A DNA stretch of 20,038 nt from Mesostigma viride (Eukaryota; Streptophyta; Mesostigmatophyceae; Mesostigmatales; Mesostigmataceae). The translations under genes and the position numbers were made by a program. Positions 1 through 8,960 of the stretch are shown here, in pieces (position 1 is the stretch's first letter; every line of letters starts with the position of its first letter). The notes beneath the pieces were generated by a model that made no database searches, was not told the DNA's origin, and saw only the letters and a list, made by a program, of their open reading frames with translations. The DNA is taken from assembly GCA_009746045.1 (NCBI GenBank), contig RPFO01001934.1, positions 1 through 20,038 of the forward strand. The letters are read 5' to 3'.

Positions 1-44
1 TGCAATAAAATCGCATTTCGATCAGGATAACTGCAACTCACAAA

Positions 45-67
45 GGGTCTCGCTGCAGCTATAGGTC
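45..67. repeat. Palindromic repeat, decayed copy
   Basis: The left arm GGGTCTCGCTG is intact. The right arm has drifted (CAGCTATAGGTC). It belongs to the same interspersed palindrome family found many times further right. Confidence 0.75.
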
Positions 68-235
68 ACAAAAACAAAAAGTCAACAACATAGGAGAAAT
101 AAATTCGAAACCTACTCACCCTCACCCCTCGGGTCACAGTCTGCTCCACCATCTCGAACTTGAACCAATTCAGAATTCCGTGGAATTCTTGTCCCGATCA
201 CACTGCACCCAGTTATTATGGATCCGCATGATTCC

Positions 236-364
236 TCAGGACAGAACCCCTCCACACACGCCATCTTCAGTATGCGGTGAACCCTCTCCGTCCTCGGGCA
301 CCCCATCTTCGTCCTCCACCAGCCTCTCAGAAATGTCGAGGTCTTCCAGGTCCGTCCCCGCCAT
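236..364 (-). CDS. Small acidic ORF, unrecognised
   Basis: A 42-residue minus-strand frame runs from an ATG at 364 to a TGA at 236. It is rich in Asp and Glu (starts MAGTDLEDLDISERLVEDED) and lies about 70 bases downstream of the broken Cys-rich gene on the same strand. It could be a remnant of the same gene, for example another exon, because a GT occurs near its end. No family is recognised. The composition suggests selected protein sequence, but the short length makes chance possible. Confidence 0.2.
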   Translation of the reverse strand: MAGTDLEDLDISERLVEDEDGVPEDGEGSPHTEDGVCGGVLS

Positions 365-434
365 TCATCTTCCCCCTCCCCTCTTCCATCCCCCCGCCCA
401 TTCCGCCCCCTTCACGCAGCCCGTTTCCCTGCCG

Positions 435-1517
435 TCAGTCCTCGGCGGACACCGGGCAGTGAAAGTGCTTGATCCAGTCCGTCGAGTGAATGGCTTTCCA
501 CATTCCGCAAGTACCGTCCGGCTGTCTGTACTTGAGCATCCCGCACACTCCGCGCCACACTTGCAGTTCTTGCCGTGGTTCGCATTGCAGTGCTTGGTCC
601 ACGCCCCCATGGCCGACTGCATGGTGACGTGCTTCTCACACGCGCACAGGTTCTCTCCTTCCACTTGCCCTTGATGCAATCGGGCGCGTATTTGCAGAAG
701 GTCGTGTAGCCCACGTGAATGCCCACGTCCTTATCATACTGGTCACTCCTTTTGTTCAGTACGCATGCTTTTCGAGAAAGTGATGTACATGTCCTCCTTG
801 GAGGTCATGTAATAGCGCGCTCCCTCAACGGCGACGAGCACCCCGCGATTGCCATGACCCTCCCTGCTGTAAGTGCGCTTGACATCCTTCATCTGGGAGG
901 AGGCGCGCGACTCATCATCGTGCATCCACGCGTCCACTATCGCGTCAATCACGAATTGCGGCAAAGGGCGCCCCTTGCGAGCCTGCGCGTGTCTGAGGTA
1001 GTCCAACTTCTTGCTGCCTTCGTATCGCGCGAATTCCGCGAATCTTCTTGGCGTCCATCCCGTCAGGTTCTCTCCAACTCCGCGGCCGAAACTCCTTCTC
1101 CAAGTCGTCACCACAGTAAAGCGTGGACATCAGCACCATCCTGACGTCTCTGTCTGCGTCGCTTTTGGTCAGACCATCAAAAAAGCCGTTAATCCGAGCC
1201 ACCCAGAACCTGTTCAGTTCTGCCATCCGCTCCTGATTGTAAAGCTTTTTCGCCTCCTCATGATACTTCCCGTGACCTAGTTCAGCGGCCCTAGAGTTAA
1301 AGCCAGCAATCATCTGGTCGAAAGCCGGCCCCCGCCCCTCGGGTTTTGTCATCGCCTGAGCCGCTTGAAACGCCTGGTCAGCGAAATATTCCCCAATAAC
1401 CCTCTTTGATTTCGAGTATTCTCCCGGCCGCTTGACTTCCTTGGCTTCAGGCTGCGCTGGATTCTGGTTTCTCTCCGAAAACCCTTTTTGCGCCAGTTGA
1501 CTGCTTCGTCCCGGGGT
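435..1517 (-). pseudogene. Broken Cys/His-rich gene of unknown family
   Basis: A protein-like reading runs along the minus strand but changes frame about four times. The first segment is open from 1517 and holds the stretch after MTKPEGRGPAFDQ at 1352, to about 1090. The second runs from about 1110 to 770 (FAEFARYEGSKKLDYLRHAQ). The third runs from about 770 to 660 (YDKDVGIHVGYTTFCKYAPD). The fourth runs from about 660 to 545 and is Cys/His-rich (CEKH, HCNANH, CKCGAEC). The fifth runs from 545 to a TGA at 435 (WIKHFHCPVSAED). The spacing of Cys and His suggests metal binding, which is inference. No GT-AG pair was found that would explain the frame changes, so decay by small indels, or sequence error, is the best reading. 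An opposite-strand ORF at 180-674 is taken to be its shadow. I do not recognise the family. Confidence 0.5.
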
Positions 1518-1690
1518 TCAACTTAATTGCACTGAATCCTGGACGACCGGACGCAAGGGCGAAAACTCCCACCCGTTCGCGTGCTGCATGCCATGACGAC
1601 CGGCACAACGAAATCCATGCAAATCGAGTATCGTTGGGAAAAGCGACAATTACAGACAAAGTTCGAAAGTGTATCATTTTTTACCACGTT

Positions 1691-1949
1691 GGGTCTAGCT
1701 GCAGCTAGACCCTTAGAGGGGCTTTTTCCGTTAGACGAAAAGATTACCTGATGTGGTGAAACTTAGCATACCCCGACCAAGATTGGGGTCTCGCTGCAGC
1801 TAGACCCTTCATTGCGGCGTGCGATTGTTAAATCACAGACTTCTGATTCATTAATTTTATAGCAACCATAAAGAGGGTCTAGCTGCAGCGAGACCCTTGA
1901 ATTTAAGCTATTGCTTGTGGTTATAAATGGTCTAGCTGCAGAGAGACCC
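1691..1949. repeat. Cluster of four palindromic repeats
   Basis: Copies lie at 1691-1712, 1786-1807, 1875-1896 and 1929-1949, spaced 95, 89 and 54 bases apart. The first is a perfect 22-bp palindrome with A and T at the variable pair (arm GGGTCTAGCTG). The second and third have a mismatched variable pair, so each combines arms of two subtypes. The fourth has a decayed right arm (GCAGAGAGACCCC). No other feature was found between 1520 and 2086. Confidence 0.85.
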
Positions 1950-2086
1950 CAATAAGGACGAAAAGATTTCAGGTTTTCCTCACCTTCACGGCTCATTCTC
2001 TTATTAGTTCTCCCAGAACACTCAGATACCTGCATGGCGAGAATAACAAAAAATAACACAGTAGCATTGATAAAATTGTTTATCAG

Positions 2087-2099
2087 AAAATATATATAC
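2087..2099. repeat. Left 13-bp direct repeat flanking LINE fragment
   Basis: AAAATATATATAC occurs here and again at 4076-4088, exactly bracketing the GC-rich LINE-bearing segment. This fits a target-site duplication made on insertion. The motif is AT-simple and an 11-bp match also occurs near 2366, so coincidence is possible. Confidence 0.5.
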
Positions 2100-4075
2100 C
2101 AGCGGGCCCATGGTCGGCGCGGACCTGGACGTCATATTGGCGTCAGCGCTTGTCGGTGGCGCTGACTCGGGCCATGGCTGACATCATGCTCCGCCGTACG
2201 CGGGCTGATTTTGCGGTGCAGCAGGGCTATTAGGTTCCTCCCGTTAGGCGTTTCCATTGGTCTTATCGTAGTATAGAGCTTTGACATGGCTCTGTATATA
2301 GGTTTATAGCTGGGCGTTTGCTTTGGTTTGAGTGATTTCACTCTGCTGTAAGTAATTATATTTTTAAAATATATATTCATTGAGAATGATAGATTACGGA
2401 GGTGAGATAGGCATGCAACATAAGGAAAAACCCGATAACTGGGAGAATAACCCTGAAGAAATTAATAGTAATCTGACACAGACATCCAAGGATCACGCCA
2501 GCGGCACAAGGTACAACTAACTATACATCACAAAACTACACGCAGCAACAGCGCTGCCGGCCCACCATGCAGGCCTGGAAGGGATCTAGACCGCATGGGT
2601 CGCGACAAAGTCGCCCGGGTGCGGCGGAATAACACATCAGCCACGGTGCGAGTGAGGCGAGTGACAGACGCTGCCGCCAATACGAGGACCACGTGCGGGC
2701 CGACCACGGGCGGTCTGACCCTCGAGGTCGAGGCGGTCTTCACGGCGCTGGCAGCACTCGTGGAAAAACTCCGCTGTCTTGGGGCCCATGGCCCGAACTC
2801 CTCAAGGACAAAGGGGATGACCCGGTGGGGCCCCACATTGCCGTAGGAGGCAAACTTGTCGCGCTCGCACAGCGGCAGCAGCGCCGGCATCCACAGCCGC
2901 CCGGAGGATGTGGCGACCGGAAAGCGGCCGAGCCACGGAGACATCGATGAGCAGGTGGCAACCCTGCCCGTCGTAGTCAAGCACGGTAATATCGGGGCGA
3001 TGGTTGGGTGAGTAGAGGGCGGCCCCATCCGCGTCCTCGCACTTGATGGTGGAGTGGGGAAAGACCGACCGAACCATGGCACACACCACCCGGAGGAGAG
3101 CGGTATGGAGATAGAGGAACCAGTTCTGGTTCTGCTGGCCACCCATGCACGCGATGTAGTGCGTCCCAGTAGTATCCAGAGCAAGCCCGCAGCTGCCGCA
3201 GGACGCACCCGCCGTGATGAGAGGTTGCGGGGCAAAGAGCTGGTGGCGGAGAGCGATGGCGTAAAGGGCCGGAACCAGTGTGAACAAAGGGCTCATGGGG
3301 AGGGCGCGCAGGAATGCGGACCCCACGCTCCCCTCAAGGGAAACGGAGTGAAGCCAAGCCTTCCCCTGATCGTTCAAGCTCGCATGCAGACCCATCCAGT
3401 CGGCACAGTGTAGTATACCGCGTAGGTCTTTTGTTGTTTTTCATGAACGCAGGCAGGGAAGACACTAGGACTGACGACAGTGGACACGCCGGGCGTGCCC
3501 CGGGGCAGGCGACGGTGGACGGCCTGAGCGGGGCGGACGAGGTCGCAAGCCTGCTGGATCCCGAGGTAAGAATCCTGCACAGCCTGCACAAAGGGGAAGG
3601 GGGATGGGGTGACCAAGTCGGGAATGGCGCTGACGGCGCTGGGGACCAACCGGCGGATCTCCGCCCAGGCCTGAGCAACAGAGCCAAGGAAGGCGGCGGG
3701 GGCGAGGCGGGCGGCGCGGGTGAGCCCACACCCGCCCATGCGGCAGGGGAGGGTGGCCAAGCGCATGGAGTGAGCTGGCAGGCTAGGGCCGGGGAGGAGC
3801 ACCTGCAAGGCGGCCTGAATGCGCTCGTCATGGCCTTCCGCGGCAAGCCGCACCAAGTGGGGGGAGCGCCACGGAGCCAGTGAACCACCCGCGGGTGGGC
3901 GCAAAACCACAGGAGGAGCCCTTTGGTCTGGGGGTCCTTGAGGCGCGCCCAAGTCTCGAGGACATGGGTGCGCTGTTCCACGGTGGCCCGGAGCTCCTCT
4001 TCGACGTAGTCAGGGTCACCCACAGGGACGCCCAGGCACGAGAAACCACGCGCCCGCGCCAATGCCCCCGGGAGT
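2100..4075 (-). mobile_element. 5'-truncated LINE (non-LTR retrotransposon), 3' part with nuclease-like domain
   Basis: The minus strand encodes the C-terminal half of a LINE polyprotein in at least three frames, so it is dead. From 4062 a frame reads GFSCLGVPVGDPDYVEEEL, typical of the region after the reverse-transcriptase core, followed by RVVHWLRG. A second frame (about 3870-3480) holds MGGCGLTRAARLAPAAFLG, a common LINE motif. A third frame (3395-2940) has a C-x2-C-x9-H-x3-C motif at about 3200-3147, then RPDITVLD and LLIDVSV at about 2999-2934. These resemble the Cys/His knuckle and the PD-(D/E)xK restriction-like endonuclease of LINEs that carry a C-terminal nuclease. A fourth frame continues to 2528. 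The catalytic YxDD box is absent, because the element starts downstream of it. The possible 3' untranslated part (2100-2527) has no poly(A) and contains an 8-bp stem with a 9-base loop at 2142-2166. Low-GC flanks meet it sharply at 4075. Confidence 0.8.
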
Positions 4076-4088
4076 AAAATATATATAC
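4076..4088. repeat. Right 13-bp direct repeat flanking LINE fragment
   Basis: Identical to 2087-2099. It lies directly at the change from GC-rich LINE sequence to AT-rich DNA. Confidence 0.5.
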
Positions 4089-4309
4089 TAATTACAGTAT
4101 ATTTTGCAAAAGATTTTATAATATATTGTGAATAGCATGGTTAAATTCCACATACTTTAATAATATGGTATGTTAAAGTATATAGAATCATTATTTAGTA
4201 TATGATTTACAAGAAAAAGTGGTATAGACTATTATTATTATATAGTTCGGCAATCTATGATAGTAAGACATACCGGATGTCAGGTTTATCAGCGGCCTCC
4301 AGGGCTATA
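4089..4309. other. AT-rich intergenic stretch
   Basis: Strongly AT-rich DNA with many TATA and ATTATT words and no convincing ORF. It looks like the pre-insertion context of the LINE. No promoter is claimed. Confidence 0.6.
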
Positions 4310-4330
4310 GCGTCTCGCTGCAGCGTGACC
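4310..4330. repeat. Palindromic repeat, decayed copy
   Basis: GCGTCTCGCTGCAGCG followed by TGACC keeps the central CGCTGCAGCG palindrome but has substitutions in both outer arms. It lies about 50 bases 3' of the tRNA-like sequence on the minus strand. Confidence 0.55.
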
Positions 4331-4382
4331 GTTTGGTGCTATGACTGATTTCAGTAGATGTGCAGAAAAAAATTTATTTCCA

Positions 4383-4454
4383 TGACCACACCAGGAATCG
4401 AACCCAGAACCTCATTGAACATTTCTGCATGGTAACGATGTCAGCCAAACATCC
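4383..4454 (-). pseudogene. tRNA-like sequence (tRNA-derived SINE head or tRNA pseudogene)
   Basis: The minus strand carries a perfect pol III B box (GGTTCGATTCC, 4404-4394) inside a 5-bp T stem with two G-U pairs. It ends in TGTGGTCA, like a 3' acceptor strand. An A-box-like TGGCTGACATCG (4447-4436) starts 43 bases upstream of the B box, the spacing of a real tRNA, and the whole is 72 bases long. The 5' strand GGATGTT pairs poorly with the acceptor 3' strand, and no normal anticodon stem forms, so it is not a working tRNA. A tRNA-derived SINE or a decayed tRNA gene fits. No SINE tail could be delimited. Confidence 0.45.
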
Positions 4455-4767
4455 GAATGTTCCCAGGTAAATGGGCTGGAGGTCGTCTCTTTTTATACCT
4501 GCGGCCACAAGCACGGGTGACGGCATATTGGATGTCGTCCAATCCGCTAGCTTGGTTCCAAAAGATGGGATCGAGCTTTTGCACCAGCGCCGCGCTTCCA
4601 GTTTTCAGTTCCGTGGGGAGGAACGAGGATGCCACGTTTCCAATTTTTTCAATACCGTTCAGCCCTGTGACGCCGCGTCCGGTTTGCGAATTGCGACCGT
4701 CCCATCGCCCATCGAAAAAGAAGCGCAGCCGCAGAGAGACCCCATAGCTAATAGTAACCAGCTGCAA
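4441..4767 (-). CDS. Unrecognised ORF, 108 residues
   Basis: An open minus-strand frame contains a plausible soluble stretch (NVASSFLPTELKTGSAALVQ, then a basic GRRYKKRRPP). Its stop codon lies within the A box of the tRNA-like sequence. Its N-terminal codons overlap a half copy of the palindrome family (right arm GCAGAGAGACCCC at 4731-4744). The opposite strand is also open (4471-4890, 139 residues), and which strand, if either, is coding cannot be decided here. No family recognised. Confidence 0.2.
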   Translation of the reverse strand: MQLVTISYGVSLRLRFFFDGRWDGRNSQTGRGVTGLNGIEKIGNVASSFLPTELKTGSAALVQKLDPIFWNQASGLDDIQYAVTRACGRRYKKRRPPAHLPGNIRMFG

Positions 4768-4768
4768 C

Positions 4769-4923
4769 CGTTTGCATGCTACCTGCTTTTTTACAACATC
4801 GCTTTGCTACCTGTGCATAACGAAAGGAAATCGGTCTTCAAGCAATTAAGGCAATCGGTCTTCATTTTCCCGCATAAAGAAAAAAGGTGAGCTTTTGCCG
4901 CATCGTGGATGGTAGGCTGACAA
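4769..4923 (+). repeat. Diverged direct repeat, copy 1
   Basis: It begins CGTTTGCATGCTACCTGC and ends GTGGATGGTAGGCTGAC. In between it shares AACATCG, CATAACGA, TTCATTTT and AAAAAGGTGA with copy 2 at 5350-5488. The two are about 580 bases apart, co-oriented, and differ by substitutions and indels. Confidence 0.7.
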
Positions 4924-5349
4924 ACTGCGTTCTATCAAAAACGGCAACTAAACAGCGCATGCACGCCGACGACACAGTTAGCCAGCTGGGCGAAGACATG
5001 TCCTTGCTGCCATCGCAAGAAACTCTATGTTGCAGCAAGAGTGATAAAAATGTCTGGCTTCCTTCTTTTCGTTGCTAGCGAAACCCTGCAGACATCTCGG
5101 TAGAGTCAGCTAAGCCGATCCTAATCCACATCTGGCATCCATCCCTTTAGTCTAGTTGCCATGGAGCGTTTCTTGGTCTCGCACATGTCGATCATGGTGG
5201 TGCTAGGCTTTCACTTGGGTCACCCTTTCCATGTTTGCTATGCCTTTGGTCTGGTTAGGTTGTAGGTGTAGATGTGCACATACTGCATTTGCTGCGTTTC
5301 TAATCGGTGCTCCTGTTTGATGCTTTTTTTCCCCTTCATATCGTTTCGA
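4924..5349. other. Intergenic stretch between the two direct repeats
   Basis: No supported gene, RNA or known repeat was seen here. Short ORFs at 4887-5078 and 5203-5444 lack protein-like character. Confidence 0.5.
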
Positions 5350-5488
5350 CGTTTGCATGCTACCTGCCGGATTATAACATCGGACGTTGCTACCTGCCTG
5401 CATAACGATAGTTTGCAAGAAATCTTCATTTTGCCGAAACACAAAAAAAGGTGATCTTTTGCCGCAACGTGGATGGTAGGCTGACTAA
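5350..5488 (+). repeat. Diverged direct repeat, copy 2, abutting the satellite
   Basis: Matches 4769-4923 in order and orientation. The last shared motif GTGGATGGTAGGCTGAC ends only a few bases before the first satellite unit, so the satellite may have expanded from sequence lying next to this repeat. Confidence 0.7.
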
Positions 5489-5491
5489 AAT

Positions 5492-8104
5492 TGTGCTGCT
5501 ACGTATCAATACATGTGGGGGGTGCTGCTACGTATCAATACATGTGGGGGGGTGCTGCTACGTATCAATACATGTGGGGGGGTGCTGCTACGTATCAATA
5601 CATGTGGGGGGGTGCTGCTACGTATCAATACATGTGGGGGGGTGCGGCTACGTATCAATACATGTGGGGGGGTGCTGCTACGTATCAATACATGTGGGGG
5701 GGTGCTGCTACGTATCAATACATGTGGGGGGTGCTGCTACGTATCAATACATGTGGGGGGGTGCTGCTACGTATCAATACATGTGGGGGGGTGCTGCTAC
5801 GTATCAATACATGTGGGGGGGTGCTGCTACGTATCAATACATGTGGGGGGGTGCTGCTACGTATCAATACATGTGGGGGGGTGCTGCTACGTATCAATAC
5901 ATGTGGGGGGGTGCGGCTACGTATCAATACATGTGGGGGGGTGCTGCTACGTATCAATACATGTGGGGGGGTGCTGCTACGTATCAATACATGTGGGGGG
6001 TGCTGCTACGTATCAATACATGTGGGGGGGTGCTGCTACGTATCAATACATGTGGGGGGGTGCTGCTACGTATCAATACATGTGGGGGGGTGCTGCTACG
6101 TATCAATACATGTGGGGGGGTGCTGCTACGTATCAATACATGTGGGGGGGTGCTGCTACGTATCATCAATACATGTGGGGGGGTGCTGCTACGTATCAAT
6201 ACATGTGGGGGGTGCTGCTACGTATCAATACATGTGGGGGGGTGCTGCTACGTATCAATACATGTGGGGGGGTGCTGCTACGTATCAATACATGTGGGGG
6301 GGTGCTGCTACGTATCAATACATGTGGGGGGGTGCTGCTACGTATCATCATACATGTGGGGGGGTGCTGCTACGTATCAATACATGTGGGGGGGTGCTGC
6401 TACGTATCAATACATGTGGGGGGTGCTGCTACGTATCAATACATGTGGGGGGGTGCTGCTACGTATCAATACATGTGGGGGGGTGCTGCTACGTATCAAT
6501 ACATGTGGGGGGGTGCTGCTACGTATCATCAATACATGTGGGGGGGTGCTGCTACGTATCAATACATGTGGGGGGTGCTGCTACGTATCAATACATGTGG
6601 GGGGGTGCTGCTACGTATCAATACATGTGGGGGGGTGCTGCTACGTATCAATACATGTGGGGGGGTGCTGCTACGTATCAATACATGTGGGGGGTGCTGC
6701 TACGTATCAATACATGTGGGGGGGTGCGGCTACGTATCAATACATGTGGGGGGTGCTGCTACGTATCAATACATGTGGGGGGGTGCTGCTACGTATCAAT
6801 ACATGTGGGGGGGTGCTGCTACGTATCAATACATGTGGGGGGGTGCGGCTACGTATCAATACATGTGGGGGGGTGCTGCTACGTATCAATACATGTGGGG
6901 GGGTGCTGCTACGTATCAATACATGTGGGGGGGTGCTGCTACGTATCAATACATGTGGGGGGGTGCTGCTACGTATCAATACATGTGGGGGGGTGCTGCT
7001 ACGTATCAATACATGTGGGGGGGTGCTGCTACGTATCAATACATGTGGGGGGGTGCTGCTACGTATCAATACATGTGGGGGGGTGCTGCTACGTATCAAT
7101 ACATGTGGGGGGTGCTGCTACGTATCAATACAGTGGGGGGGGGATGCTACGTATCAATACATGTGGGGGGGTGCTGCTACGTATCAATACATGTGGGGGG
7201 GTGCTGCTACGTATCAATACATGTGGGGGGGTGCTGCTACGTATCAATACATGTGGGGGGTGCTGCTACGTATCAATACATGTGGGGGGGTGCTGCTACG
7301 TATCAATACATGTGGGGGGTGCTGCTACGTATCAATACATGTGGGGGGGTGCTGCTACGTATCAATACATGTGGGGGGTGCTGCTACGTATCAATACATG
7401 TGGGGGGGTGCTGCTACGTATCAATACATGTGGGGGGGTGCTGCTACGTATCAATACATGTGGGGGGGTGCTGCTACGTATCAATACATGTGGGGGGGTG
7501 CTGCTACGTATCAATACATGTGGGGGGGTGCTGCTACGTATCAATACATGTGGGGGGGTGCTGCTACGTATCAATACATGTGGGGGGGTGCTGCTACGTA
7601 TCAATACATGTGGGGGGGTGCTGCTACGTATCAATACATGTGGGGGGGTGCTGCTACGTATCAATACATGTGGGGGGGTGCTGCTACGTATCAATACATG
7701 TGGGGGGTGCTGCTACGTATCAATACATGTGGGGGGGTGCTGCTACGTATCAATACATGTGGGGGGGTGCTGCTACGTATCAATACATGTGGGGGGTGCT
7801 GCTACGTATCAATACATGTGGGGGGTGCTGCTACGTATCAATACATGTGGGGGGGTGCTGCTACGTATCAATACATGTGGGGGGTGCTGCTACGTATCAA
7901 TACATGTGGGGGGTGCTGCTACGTATCAATACATGTGGGGGGGTGCTGCTACGTATCAATACATGTGGGGGGTGCTGCTACGTATCAATACAGTTGGGGG
8001 GGGATGCTACGTATTAATACATGTGGGGGGTGATGCTACGTATCAATACATGTGGGGGGGTGCTGCTACGTATCAATACATGTGGGGGGTGATGCTACGT
8101 ATCA
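5492..8104 (+). repeat. 29/30-bp G-rich minisatellite, about 88 copies
   Basis: Each unit contains TGCTGCTACGTATCAATACA followed by TGT and a run of six or seven G. Runs of seven give 30 bp and runs of six give 29 bp. Units are almost identical. Marker variants include GCGGC for GCTGC (near 5644, 5914, 6727, 6844), an extra ATC in TATCATCAATA (near 6161 and 6523, with a related form near 6343), and units with CAGTG or CAGTTG and a longer G run ending GATGCTACG (near 7130 and 7990). The spacing of the markers (about 270 and about 181 or 362 bases) points to block duplication by unequal exchange. All three forward frames stay open for about 2.5 kb because the unit has no stop in any frame. These are not genes. 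Confidence 0.97.
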
Positions 8105-8950
8105 TTTATTTATTCATGCCATCACCCCCCACATTTAATTATTAATGCCAGCACCCCCCAACATTCATTTATTCATGCCATCACACCCCCACATTCTTTT
8201 ATTCATGCAGCACCCCCCACATTTATTTATTCATGCCATCACACCCCCACATTTATTATGCAGCACCCCCCACATTCATTTATTCATGCCATCACCCCCC
8301 ACATTTTTATTATGCAGCACCCCCCACATTCATTTATTCATGCCATCACCCCCCACATTCTTTTATTCATGGCAGCACCCCCCACATTTATTTATTCATG
8401 CCATCACCCCCCACATTTAATTATTAATGCCAGCACCCCCCAACATTCATTTATTCATGCCATCACACCCCCACATTCTTTTATTCATGGCAGCACCCCC
8501 CACATTTATTTATTCATGCCATCACCCCCCACATTCTTTTATTCATGCAGCACCCCCCACATTTATTTATTCATGCCATCACCCCCCACATTCTTTTATT
8601 CATGGCAGCACCCCCCCACATTTATTTATTCATGCCATCACCCCCCACATTTTTTATTCATGCCAGCACCCCCCACATTCATTTATTCATGCCATCACCC
8701 CCCACATTTTTTATTCATGCAGCACCCCCCACATTTTTTATTCATGCCAGCACCCCCCAACATTCATTTATTCATGCCATCACACCCCCACATTCTTTTA
8801 TTCATGGCAGCACCCCCCCACATTTATTTATTCATGCCATCACCCCCCACATTTAATTATTAATGCCAGCACCCCCCCACATGCATTTATACATAGCATC
8901 CCCCCCCACATGTATTTATACGTAGCTTCCCCCCCCACATGTATTTATAC
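8105..8950 (-). repeat. Inverted, diverged C-rich block of the same minisatellite
   Basis: Units of about 30 bp alternate between CAGCACCCCCCACATT and CATCACCCCCCACATT, joined by TTTATTCATG. Read on the minus strand they contain ATGTGGGGGGTGCTG, the core of the 5492-8104 unit. The last units (8880-8950, with ACATGTATTTATACGTAG) are closest to the plus-oriented array. A larger block starting TTAATTATTAATGCCAGC recurs near 8135 and 8420 (about 285 bp) and in part near 8852, showing higher-order structure. ORFs of 64-201 residues here are repeat artefacts. Confidence 0.93.
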
Positions 8951-8960
8951 GTGGTCGTAA

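Noticed and set aside
180-674. Plus-strand ORF of 164 residues
   Set aside because: It is Ser/Pro/His-rich with no structure. The minus strand over the same bases gives coherent Cys/His protein segments.
4383-4454. Functional tRNA gene
   Set aside because: The acceptor strands pair poorly and no anticodon stem-loop forms.
5492-8104. CRISPR-like array
   Set aside because: Units are directly tandem with no variable spacers, and the host is eukaryotic.
5451-8145. Three overlapping plus-strand ORFs of 834-884 residues and several minus-strand ORFs of 70-120 residues
   Set aside because: They only exist because a 29/30-bp unit has no stop codon. The translation is a simple repeat that changes register with every G6/G7 switch.
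8105-8960. Pro/His-rich ORFs of 64-201 residues
   Set aside because: They are translations of the C-rich inverted satellite block.
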